This document shows positions 26,448 to 33,524 of a stretch of DNA of 45,933 bases, one piece after another; positions within the stretch are counted from its first letter, which is position 1, and every line of letters begins with the position of its first letter. The translations under genes were made by a program, and so were the position numbers. Source of the DNA: an uncultured cyanobacterium. Its GTDB lineage: Bacteria > Cyanobacteriota > Cyanobacteriia > Cyanobacteriales > Chroococcidiopsidaceae. The stretch spans positions 1-45,933 of the forward strand of contig CAMIFA010000019.1 in the NCBI GenBank assembly GCA_946221495.1, given 5' to 3'. The notes beneath the pieces were generated by a model. It was given only the letters and a program-made list of their open reading frames with translations. It did not search any database and was not told the DNA's origin.

Positions 26448-27194
26448 GTGCAAACAGCACAACTGCGACTGGAGCGAGTTAATTTAACTGCCTCTGTTGG
26501 TTCCCAATACTTGCTTCATGACATTTCTTTTGAAGTGCTACAAGGCGATCGCGTTGCAATTGTAGGACCATCTGGTGCTGGCAAAACTTCGTTGTTGCGG
26601 CTGTTGAATCGACTGAGTGAACCTACTTCTGGCGCGATTTATTTAGAAAATCAAGATTATCGGCAAATCCCAGTTATGCAGCTCCGCCAACAAGTGACGC
26701 TTGTACAGCAAGAGTCTAAGCTGTTGGGTATGACTGTGAAAGCAGCGTTGGAGTATGGGTTAATTTTACGTAAATTGCCGCGATCGCAAATTACTCAACA
26801 AATATCCTACTGGATTGAGCAATTAAATATTCCTACCGAGTGGCTAGAACGCACTGAATTACAACTTTCTGTGGGACAACGACAATTAGTAGCGATCGCT
26901 AGAGCTTTGGTAATTCAACCAAAAATATTATTATTAGATGAGCCAACTTCTGCTCTTGATGCTGGTAGAGCTTCTCAACTTCTGCAAGTCTTAACTAAGC
27001 AAGCTTGCAATAGTCAGACTACAATTTTAATGGTTAATCATCAACTAGAACTAGCACAGCAGTTTTGTACGCGGGTTTTATATGTAGAACACGGTAAGCT
27101 AATTCAGGATGTACCTAATGAGAACTTGAATTGGGCTAAATTACGCGAAAATTTAATTAAAGCTGAAGCTCAGGTAGCTGAAGAATGGAGTTAG
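26448..27194 (+). CDS. ABC transporter ATP-binding protein
   Basis: A 248-residue ATPase with a GTG start. Walker A GPSGAGKT at about 40-47; Q-loop in VTLVQQESKLLGM; signature LSVGQRQLVAIARAL at about 141-155 (Val replaces the usual second-position Gly of LSGGQ); Walker B ILLLDEPTSALD at about 160-171; H-loop in LMVNHQLELA. It resembles the FetA/YbbL type. No permease gene lies beside it, so the substrate and partner cannot be named and the partner must be encoded elsewhere. A small broken gene converges on its stop, overlapping it by 4 nt. Confidence 0.88.
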   Translation: MQTAQLRLERVNLTASVGSQYLLHDISFEVLQGDRVAIVGPSGAGKTSLLRLLNRLSEPTSGAIYLENQDYRQIPVMQLRQQVTLVQQESKLLGMTVKAALEYGLILRKLPRSQITQQISYWIEQLNIPTEWLERTELQLSVGQRQLVAIARALVIQPKILLLDEPTSALDAGRASQLLQVLTKQACNSQTTILMVNHQLELAQQFCTRVLYVEHGKLIQDVPNENLNWAKLRENLIKAEAQVAEEWS

Positions 27195-27440
27195 TTACCT
27201 GTAATTATATGCTGCAAGGTTTGGGGTAGAGTAATTATCTGTTGCCAAAGGTCTTGAGGATTAATCCCAAATACTAGCTGGAGTACAAGCACAATTGCGG
27301 CGATGGCGTGAAGCGAAGCTATCGCTTTAGCGAATCGCTGTGCTAACAGTTGTCTTTACTACCTTAATCAAGGCTGTGAATACTAGCCAAGACACAATTA
27401 AGGCAGCAAGTAGAATTACTAAATCTGTTGGCATAAGCAT
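27191..27440 (-). pseudogene. Small membrane protein gene broken by a 31-nt repeat
   Basis: On the minus strand, from ATG 27440 (or 27434), the frame reads MLMPTDLVILLAALIVSW ... IKVVKTTVSTAIR and then stops. After a 31-nt segment (27303-27333) coding resumes in the +1 frame as AIVLVLQLVFGINPQDLWQQ ... LPQTLQHIITGN with TAA at 27191-27193. Removing the 31 nt joins the two parts in frame as TTVSTAIAAIVLVLQ and restores GCGATCGC at the junction. The restored protein would be about 72 residues with two hydrophobic segments. I do not recognise the family. It may be regarded as inactivated, unless the short 37-codon N-terminal product works alone. Confidence 0.65.
27303..27333 (-). repeat. 31-nt palindromic dispersed repeat inserted in a HIP1 site
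   Basis: On the minus strand the segment follows GCGAT and contains GCTAAAGCGATAGC (internal palindrome) and TTCGCTTCACGC. Its ends restore GCGAT|CGCC when removed. A related 30-nt segment lies in frame in the DUF2079 gene (33921-33950). Short palindromic repeats of this sort are known from cyanobacterial genomes. Confidence 0.65.
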
Positions 27441-27540
27441 TGTTGCAGATATGTCATCTTTCTAAATGTAGCTTAGGATGAATATGAGTAATAACTGAGT
27501 ATTTTAATTATTCCTACTACACTTTTATTAAGCAGTAGCT

Positions 27541-28890
27541 ATGACTTCATCAATGCACTGGAGTAAACTTTTATCCCGTAGTCGCTTGCTAGGAGATAAA
27601 GAAAATATTTTAGATATTGGTCGTACTGCTTTTGAAAAAGACTTTGATAAGATTATATTTTCTTCTTCTTTTAGAAGACTTAAAGATAAAACACAAGTTT
27701 TTTCACTTGTTGATAACGATTATATTCGCAGCCGACTAAATCATAGTCTTGAAGCTTCTTGTGTAGGACGTACACTAGGTACTCTTGTCGGGAAGGAAAT
27801 AATTAACAGACATGAGCAAGAATTAAAAGACTACGAAGCAAGAGATTTTGGTGATATTGTAGCTGCTGCTTGTCTAGCTCATGATATCGGTAATCCGCCT
27901 TTTGGTCATGCTGGCGAAGATGCTATCCAAGAATGGTTTAAATCATCAAAAGCATCTAGGGTTTTGTCTTATTTATCAATTAAAGAACAAGAAGACTTTA
28001 AAAAGTTTGAAGGCAATGCTCAAGGGTTCAGGATACTCACAAAATTAGATAAGCGACCTAATATTTACGGCGTTCAATTTACTTGTGCTACTCTTGCTAC
28101 GTTTACCAAGTATCCGATAGAAGCTGGAATTAATAGTATTTTTTATAATCAATATAACGCTATTCAAGGTAATAAAAGCACTAAAAAACATGGTTTTTTT
28201 CAAGATGAAAAAGATTTATTCTGCCAAGTTGCTAATACAGTAGGACTGATCCGCCGTGAAGATTCAGCTTGGTGGTGCAGACATCCATTAACTTTTCTTG
28301 TAGAAGCGGCAGATGATATTTGCTACCACATCGTAGATTTAGAAGATGGTTTTTGGATGGGTTATATTGATTATGAAGATGCAAGAATGTTACTAAATGA
28401 TATTTTGGTAGGAGAAAAGCTAGAAGATATAGGATATGACAAAAAAGAGAATATAAAGTATCTACGAGCAAAAGCAATTCATAAATTAATTGTAGAAGTT
28501 AAACAAGTATTTCTTGAGTATGAGGCTGACTTACTTTCTGGGAAATTTGATAGTCCATTAACTTCAGAGATTCAATCTGGAAATAAGCTAAAGGATATAA
28601 TTGATCTAACACGCAAAAATGTTTATGAAGCTTGTGAAGTTATTGAAGTAAAAGTGGCAGGATACGAAGTGCTTGGTGGCTTGCTAGAAGAATTTGTTAC
28701 TGGTATTAGTAGCCGTAATTTATCAAAAAGTTATTTGGTTAAAAAACTTATTCCTAATTTCCAAGAAGATGAAAACATTTATAAAAATATATTACGAATT
28801 ACAGATTATATTGCTGGTATGACTGATTCTTATGCAGTTGCACTTTTTAAGAAAATCAAAGGTATTTCTCTACCTCGTGGTGGAAAATAA
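27541..28890 (+). CDS. dGTP triphosphohydrolase-like HD-domain protein
   Basis: A 449-residue protein. The HD phosphohydrolase metal ligands are visible: His in RSRLNHSLEASCVGRTLG, His-Asp in AAACLAHDIGNPPFGHAGE, and the downstream Asp in VEAADDICYHIVDLED. The N-terminal FSSSFRRLKDKTQVFSL is the family's conserved RRL-QVF block. It hydrolyses dGTP (or other dNTPs) to the nucleoside and triphosphate in the cytoplasm; in E. coli Dgt this restricts phage, and related enzymes deplete nucleotides during infection. The gene is visibly more AT-rich than its neighbours (many AAA, AAT, ATA and TTA codons), suggesting lateral acquisition. No toxin or sensor partner is adjacent. Substrate preference is unknown. 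Confidence 0.88.
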   Translation: MTSSMHWSKLLSRSRLLGDKENILDIGRTAFEKDFDKIIFSSSFRRLKDKTQVFSLVDNDYIRSRLNHSLEASCVGRTLGTLVGKEIINRHEQELKDYEARDFGDIVAAACLAHDIGNPPFGHAGEDAIQEWFKSSKASRVLSYLSIKEQEDFKKFEGNAQGFRILTKLDKRPNIYGVQFTCATLATFTKYPIEAGINSIFYNQYNAIQGNKSTKKHGFFQDEKDLFCQVANTVGLIRREDSAWWCRHPLTFLVEAADDICYHIVDLEDGFWMGYIDYEDARMLLNDILVGEKLEDIGYDKKENIKYLRAKAIHKLIVEVKQVFLEYEADLLSGKFDSPLTSEIQSGNKLKDIIDLTRKNVYEACEVIEVKVAGYEVLGGLLEEFVTGISSRNLSKSYLVKKLIPNFQEDENIYKNILRITDYIAGMTDSYAVALFKKIKGISLPRGGK

Positions 28891-28928
28891 GATATAAAGT
28901 ATTTAATTTACTAGTTTAAACTCAGTTA

Positions 28929-29597
28929 CTACTGTAATTGTTCTCTAACCCAATTACGAAAGGCTCTTATTGTAGGACTTCTACCTGCGATTTTACTCAT
29001 TTCAATAAAATGAGGAATTATCTCAATAATTGGTATGTTAGGAAAATTTGAGCTAATGCTAGATTTAACATATTCACCATTTTGAAGTAAATAAATCTCC
29101 AATAAAAAACCATTGTACCGCCACAGCTCAAGCACCCTCAAACTTTCGTAGCTATTAAATCTGAGGCGAGAATCACTGGTATTATCAATTTCAATTGCTA
29201 AATCTGGAGGTGGGTCTATGTTTAAGTCTAGCTCCATCTTACCTCTAACAGCTGGTTCATTCTGAATATAAAAACAATCGTCAGGCTCTATACCCTGCTG
29301 CATATCTTCACGCTTAAAAGTAGTAGAAGCAAAACATTCACAGTCAATAACAAGTTCTTCTAGCAGGACATTAACTAAATAACCAATTATTGATTTTGCC
29401 CTTTCATGTTTTGGCAGTGGCATTTTAATTTCTAATGTTCCATTGTTATAGGCAAGGCGAGAAGCTCGACTTTCTCCTAGCTGCGACAGGATAGCTTCAA
29501 ACATTTGCCAACTGACGTTTTGCAGTTGGACTGTATTACCAGGTAGGACAATCAGTTGCTTCAGTTCAAACAATGGATAATTGATTTCAGTTTTCAT
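28929..29597 (-). CDS. Uma2 family (DUF820) putative endonuclease
   Basis: The 222-residue protein has the PD-(D/E)XK-like Uma2 core: SRLAYNNGTLEIKMPLPKHERAKSIIG, GIEPDDCFYI, PPPDLAIEIDNTSDSRLRFNSY and VLELWRYNG. The candidate catalytic residues are the Asp of PDDCF and the Glu of AIEID, with a downstream Lys not evident (usually S...K). Cyanobacteria carry dozens of these genes; their physiological role is unknown. It is convergent with the dGTPase-like gene and lies 5' to nothing else on its strand. Confidence 0.88.
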   Translation of the reverse strand: MKTEINYPLFELKQLIVLPGNTVQLQNVSWQMFEAILSQLGESRASRLAYNNGTLEIKMPLPKHERAKSIIGYLVNVLLEELVIDCECFASTTFKREDMQQGIEPDDCFYIQNEPAVRGKMELDLNIDPPPDLAIEIDNTSDSRLRFNSYESLRVLELWRYNGFLLEIYLLQNGEYVKSSISSNFPNIPIIEIIPHFIEMSKIAGRSPTIRAFRNWVREQLQ

Positions 29598-29640
29598 TAA
29601 TGAATTTTGCTCTCTATAAAATAGAGTTGATAGCTATATT

Positions 29641-30837
29641 TTAGGGAATAGAGATCAGGCGATCGCCTTTTTCAATTGAGTTACTAGCAGCTAAAACTTC
29701 TTGTCTTGCCCATTGATCTGCTGCCACAATGTCATCTAAGGCAGGATTTGGAGAGTTATTAGAGGAGTGGCGATCGCACACCCATTCAATACAGCGCGGA
29801 ATATCGAGAAACTCAATTTTCTCATCTAAAAATAGTGCCACTGCTTGCTCATTGGCAGCATTAAGGACAGCTGGCATTGATCCTCCGGCTCTACCTGCGG
29901 CATAAGCTAGTTGCATACAAGGATATTTTTGGTGATCCGGTGCTTTAAAAGTTAAATCTCCAGCTTTAACTAAGTCTAGCTGTTGCCAATCTGTATAAAT
30001 GCGATCGGGCCAAGATAAAGCATATAGCAATGGTAAGCGCATATCAGGCCAACCTAACTGAGCTAAAACAGAAGTATCTTGGAGCTCGATCAGCGAGTGA
30101 ATAATGCTTTGAGGATGGATAACAATGTCGATGCGATCGTAATCCAAACCAAACAAATAATGTGCTTCAATGACTTCTAGCCCTTTATTCATTAAAGTGG
30201 CAGAGTCTACGGTAATTTTGCGCCCCATCGACCAGTTAGGATGTTTTAAGGCATCTGCAACTTTTACTTGCGCTAACTTATCCACAGACCAATCGCGGAA
30301 AGCACCCCCAGAAGCAGTAAGCAAAATCCGCCGTAAGCCACCAGAGGGTACACCTTGAAGACACTGAAATATTGCTGAATGCTCTGAATCGGCTGGTAAT
30401 AATTTTACGCCATGTTTCTCAACTAAGGGCAAAACCACTGGCCCTCCGGCGATGAGAGTTTCTTTATTTGCCAAGGCAATGTCTTTACCAGCTTCAATAG
30501 CAGCAATAGTAGGTAGCAAGCCAGCACAGCCAACAATGCCTGTAACGACGCTTTCGGCATCACCGTAACGAGCAACTTCAATTACTCCGCTTTGTCCAGC
30601 TAACAGAATCGGTTGAGGATCAATGTCTGCGATCGCGGCTTGTAGTTGAGGTAATTTATCTTCCTCGCTAATGGCGACAATCTGGGGTCGAAATTGCCTA
30701 ATTTGAGCAATCAGCATTTCCACGTTACGCCCAGCTGCCAACCCCACAACCCGAAACTGATCCGGGTACTGAGAGACAATATCTAGCGTTTGCGTACCAA
30801 TAGATCCGGTAGAGCCAAGAATAGTAATTGCTTTCAC
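29641..30837 (-). CDS. dxr: 1-deoxy-D-xylulose-5-phosphate reductoisomerase
   Basis: A 398-residue protein of standard length. It has the NADPH motif ITILGSTGSIGTQTLDIV at the N-terminus and ALANKETLIAGG. The metal/substrate site is PADSEHSAIFQCLQG, followed by LTASGGAFRDW, HPNWSMGRKITVDSATLMNKGLEVIEAHYLFGL and HPQSIIHSLIE. It catalyses the second step of the MEP isoprenoid pathway, supplying carotenoids, the phytol of chlorophyll and quinones. It is transcribed alone and followed at 44 nt by the Uma2 gene on the same strand. Confidence 0.97.
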   Translation of the reverse strand: MKAITILGSTGSIGTQTLDIVSQYPDQFRVVGLAAGRNVEMLIAQIRQFRPQIVAISEEDKLPQLQAAIADIDPQPILLAGQSGVIEVARYGDAESVVTGIVGCAGLLPTIAAIEAGKDIALANKETLIAGGPVVLPLVEKHGVKLLPADSEHSAIFQCLQGVPSGGLRRILLTASGGAFRDWSVDKLAQVKVADALKHPNWSMGRKITVDSATLMNKGLEVIEAHYLFGLDYDRIDIVIHPQSIIHSLIELQDTSVLAQLGWPDMRLPLLYALSWPDRIYTDWQQLDLVKAGDLTFKAPDHQKYPCMQLAYAAGRAGGSMPAVLNAANEQAVALFLDEKIEFLDIPRCIEWVCDRHSSNNSPNPALDDIVAADQWARQEVLAASNSIEKGDRLISIP

Positions 30838-30968
30838 AAGAGTTTAAGAATCAGCAGCAACTCCACTATAAAATTCTTCTGGCACATTCTTAACAGTTAT
30901 CAGTAATCTTGGTGCTGGATTTCCTGGCGTTAATCCAACTTACAGCCAGAGGCGCGATGCCTTCTAGG

Positions 30969-31078
30969 CGAAAACTCTCTCAAACTCTTATTCCTTTGTG
31001 TACTACTCTGCCTTGAAGCCGCTCCGCGTCTAGGTGTACGAGTGCGGTTCGTTTTTCCTTTCCTGGTGCGTAAGTTCT
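30969..31078 (+). repeat. Degenerate copy of the MITE-like repeat
   Basis: Within the 362-nt gap between MAPEG and dxr, AAAACTCTCTCAAA, CTTATTCCTTTGTGTACT and the end TGCGTAAGTTCT match the element at 35091-35182. The left inverted terminus is lost and the middle carries an extra block containing CCGCTCCGCGTC. The rest of the gap (30838-30960, 31079-31199) shows no gene or clear signal. Confidence 0.65.
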
Positions 31079-31199
31079 ATTTATGCAACATCTGGTTTGG
31101 GGAAAACTATACGCTGCACGTTTCGATCAGCAGTTACAAATTCTTAATAGACAATCGCACCTCATCCACCTCAGAAATTTATTGTTAACTATGTCAGCA

Positions 31200-31640
31200 T
31201 TACAGCATACCTAATATGCCAAAGTGGGTAAGGGCTGCACGGATAGCGATAAACCACACTGCAAGAGTGGCGAACAGATAGAGGTAGAATCGCAGCATGA
31301 TCAGATTGAATGTGCAATGAACGGCGCTATGCAATGCGCGAAATATAACGAAGACCCACGCGGCGTTCACATACACTGTATCCACTTGCTTCGTGACGAA
31401 GAGATATAGCAAGAGTGCATAGAAGAGTACCGGAATCTCAAACAGGTTTTTGAGGTTATCTGATGGATTGGATACGTTTGGTGGCGATATCTGTGCCAAT
31501 GTACCAGGTACACTAAGATCCACTTGAGGGATCTTGCTACTTGTCAGGAAACTGATACGGCGGACGTACATATATACCCAAACCAAGAGTGTCAGAAATA
31601 CTGTTGCAAAGAAGGGACTAAAGATTGTATCTTGGGTCAT
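31200..31640 (-). CDS. MAPEG family membrane protein
   Basis: A 146-residue protein with four hydrophobic helices and the MAPEG signature: PSDNLKNLFEIPVLFYALLLYLF, then WVFVIFRALHSAVHCTFNLIMLRFYLYLFATLAVWF. MAPEG proteins are membrane enzymes or relatives tied to glutathione and eicosanoid metabolism; bacterial members often act as glutathione transferases or detoxifiers. The start is preceded by GAGAGGTAG. It lies 103 nt downstream of a truncated sulfurtransferase on the same strand, opposite a GAF-LuxR regulator, which suggests a small sulfur or thiol detoxification module (inference). Confidence 0.88.
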   Translation of the reverse strand: MTQDTIFSPFFATVFLTLLVWVYMYVRRISFLTSSKIPQVDLSVPGTLAQISPPNVSNPSDNLKNLFEIPVLFYALLLYLFVTKQVDTVYVNAAWVFVIFRALHSAVHCTFNLIMLRFYLYLFATLAVWFIAIRAALTHFGILGML

Positions 31641-31743
31641 TTCTACCTCTCAAACGATCATTTTGATAATTAACGGGCGATAAAATGCGCCACAAGCAAT
31701 AAACTGGCAAAAGGTTGTGAAGGAAGCGATCGCACTAGTATCG

Positions 31744-31935
31744 TTAATCAAAATTGGTGTGAAAATCGGGCAGTAGCAGTTCTGTAGGGTTCCAGAAGAC
31801 TGTGTCAGAAATATGACTGTGATTATGTGCTTGGGGATTTAGATCCGATGCAATTACACGGACATTAGGATCGTTCAAGTGATCCGCTAACCATTGAGTA
31901 TCTGGGAGTACATTAGGATGCGCGTATTGAGACAT
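31744..31935 (-). pseudogene. Truncated rhodanese-type sulfurtransferase
   Basis: The 63 residues MSQYAHPNVLPDTQWLADHLNDPNVRVIAS...FWNPTELLLPDFHTNFD match the N-terminal start of thiosulfate/3-mercaptopyruvate sulfurtransferases, which are about 280 residues. The frame stops at TAA right after TNFD, before the second half of the first rhodanese domain. The active-site cysteine domain is absent and does not reappear downstream, where MAPEG begins. It is a deletion remnant at the head of the former operon, with an intact start and GAGGAAAAT ribosome site. Confidence 0.75.
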
Positions 31936-32022
31936 AATTTTCCTCGTTCGGGGATGAGACTAAAGCTAAGATAAGGTTGTTTACTGGCTGCGCCTAGTCC
32001 TCGATCGGGTACTCTTTGCGAA

Positions 32023-32703
32023 ATGCTGATAGCGGATTCTTTACAGTCTTTATTTCAAGAAATTAACCAAGCACGAGATGAACAAGACTTGCGATCGCGC
32101 GTCATAATTTCCTTGGGTAAACATTTTGCTGCCAAACGCTGTGGGCTTTTTTTCTTCGATCAATTTCCCCAAACTGCTCCAAATTCTCATCTTGCCAAGT
32201 TAGCATTATCGCTAGAACATAATCCAGTTTTGCGCTACGTGGTTGAGCGTCATGCTGTGATTCATGAAGCATCCTTGTTGCCTCTTGGAGTCTGGGAAAA
32301 ACTTTGTTCTCGTACTGATCACGCTCATGTCATGGCTGGACCAATTGTTAGTAATGGTCAGCTGGTTGGTGGACTTGGTTTTACTCGCACTCGCCATCAG
32401 CCTACCTTTAACGAGCAGAATCTGGCAGATTTAAGTGCGGTTTGCCTTCATGTGTCAACGTGGCTGGCAATGAAGCGATCGCCGCCCATAAAATTCCATC
32501 CTTTCAATGTTGAGCGTTTAACCCCGCGTGAAATTCAAATCGCTCAACTGGTGGCGCAGGGGTTAACAAATGCTCAAATTGGTTCAACTCTCTGGATTAC
32601 CGAAAATTCTGTTAAGCAGGCTCTGAAAAGGATATTTCGGAAGCTCGAAGTTTCATCTCGTGCAGAGATGGTAGCACGGCTTGCTCTAGGTACAACTTTT
32701 TGA
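32023..32703 (+). CDS. GAF-domain LuxR-type transcription regulator
   Basis: A 226-residue protein. A GAF-like sensor occupies about residues 10-150 (RVIISLGKHFAAKRCGLFFFDQ ... GPIVSNGQLVGGLGFTR...FNEQNLADLSAVCLHVSTWLA). A LuxR-type DNA-binding domain lies at about 160-224 (LTPREIQIAQLVAQGLTNAQIGSTLWITENSVKQALKRIFRKLEVSSRAEMVARL). There is no receiver domain, so it senses a small ligand or redox state directly. It is divergent from the rhodanese/MAPEG genes, 87 nt between starts, and is the likely local regulator of that pair. Confidence 0.9.
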   Translation: MLIADSLQSLFQEINQARDEQDLRSRVIISLGKHFAAKRCGLFFFDQFPQTAPNSHLAKLALSLEHNPVLRYVVERHAVIHEASLLPLGVWEKLCSRTDHAHVMAGPIVSNGQLVGGLGFTRTRHQPTFNEQNLADLSAVCLHVSTWLAMKRSPPIKFHPFNVERLTPREIQIAQLVAQGLTNAQIGSTLWITENSVKQALKRIFRKLEVSSRAEMVARLALGTTF

Positions 32704-32748
32704 CTTGATGCTGAATTCTAACATAGTCCAGCAGTTTAACTCACTACT

Positions 32749-32945
32749 AGACCTCCTGCACGAATGCCCTCCGAATTCCATTCGGGGCTAGACAAACGTA
32801 GACGCTTTGCGGCTTGCCGAAGGCTAGTCCGCCTAGCCTTCGGCAACGCTAAAAGCGAACGCGGACTGACAAATGAAAATCAGCTGAAAGTGTACGAAGG
32901 TACACTTTGTCTGTATAGCCGCGAATTCTATTCGCTCAGGCGCAA
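32749..32945. repeat. Composite palindromic repeat region (three hairpins)
   Basis: Between the LuxR and Nif11-like genes (gap 32704-33199). A perfect 14-bp stem TTGCCGAAGGCTAG (32814-32827) / CTAGCCTTCGGCAA (32833-32846) has a 5-nt loop. A perfect 9-bp stem AAAGTGTAC (32887-32895) / GTACACTTT (32900-32908) follows. GAATTC-ATTCG palindromes lie at both flanks (about 32772 and 32923). The left edge TAGACCTCCTGCACGAATGC resembles 42452-42471. The short reading frame across it encodes only repeat-derived peptide. The remainder of the gap to 33199 is featureless apart from the ribosome site of the next gene. Confidence 0.75.
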
Positions 32946-33199
32946 CTTTAATCTATACTTCACGATTTGGCAATTGATACATCACAAAAGTAGTCATTTG
33001 CAAGTTAAGAAATATACGAATAGTTTTAATTTCTGTCAAGATTTCTTGAAATTATGGTTCCAGGATCTAGACTAAAAAATAGCTAGTTAATTTGCATCAA
33101 GGCGTGAATTCTTTGATTCAGTAATAATGCCGCCTTGGCTGAGTGCTTTATTAAAATTACTGAATTTTTATTACACTTCAAATCAGGAGATGTACTGTC

Positions 33200-33433
33200 A
33201 TGGTACAGGAACACGCTGCCCGATTCTTTAAAGCCATCCAACAAGATGAAGCCTTAAAACATAGACTTAAAGCAACAACTGATCCGGAAAGCTTCATCAA
33301 AATTGCCGAAGGACGTGGATATAGTTTTTCAGTTGCAGAATTAGACAATGCGATCGCTAAATTATCCGAGGAGGAATTTGCGGCTGTGATCAATCCCGGT
33401 ATAGCACCCAGGCGGCACATTATGCCCAGGTAA
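33200..33433 (+). CDS. Nif11-like leader peptide family small protein
   Basis: A 77-residue protein with ribosome site AGGAG before the ATG. It carries the Nif11/NHLP domain: HAARFFKAIQQDEALKHRLKATTDPESFIKIAEGRGYSFSVAELDNAIAKLSEEEF, then AAVINPGIAPRRHIMPR. The domain serves as the leader of several RiPP natural-product precursors, where a Gly-Gly cleavage site precedes the core. Here NPG replaces GG and only about ten residues follow. No modification enzyme or peptidase-transporter is adjacent. It is therefore an orphan family member: a precursor processed by enzymes elsewhere, or a small protein of other function. It is monocistronic, with a terminator directly after it. Confidence 0.85.
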   Translation: MVQEHAARFFKAIQQDEALKHRLKATTDPESFIKIAEGRGYSFSVAELDNAIAKLSEEEFAAVINPGIAPRRHIMPR

Positions 33434-33460
33434 GCGATTGAAAAACTAAAAGATGTTGAC

Positions 33461-33490
33461 AATCCCACTCGTTCTGAGGGTGGGATTTTT
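33461..33490 (+). terminator. Terminator after the Nif11-like gene
   Basis: AATCCCAC (33461-33468) pairs with GTGGGATT (33480-33487) and is followed by TTT, 28 nt after the stop codon. Confidence 0.85.
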
Positions 33491-33524
33491 GCTTTAATGA
33501 GTCTGCTTGACTAATTGGCTAATT

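Noticed and set aside
28929..29597. dGTPase plus Uma2 plus DUF29 as a defence island
   Set aside because: Uma2 and DUF29 are scattered in tens of copies in cyanobacteria and the genes here are not co-directional; no effector-sensor pairing is visible.
32764..33075. A 103-codon frame between the LuxR and Nif11-like genes
   Set aside because: The N-terminal half is encoded by the palindromic repeat block and the rest is AT-rich with no domain; no ribosome site.
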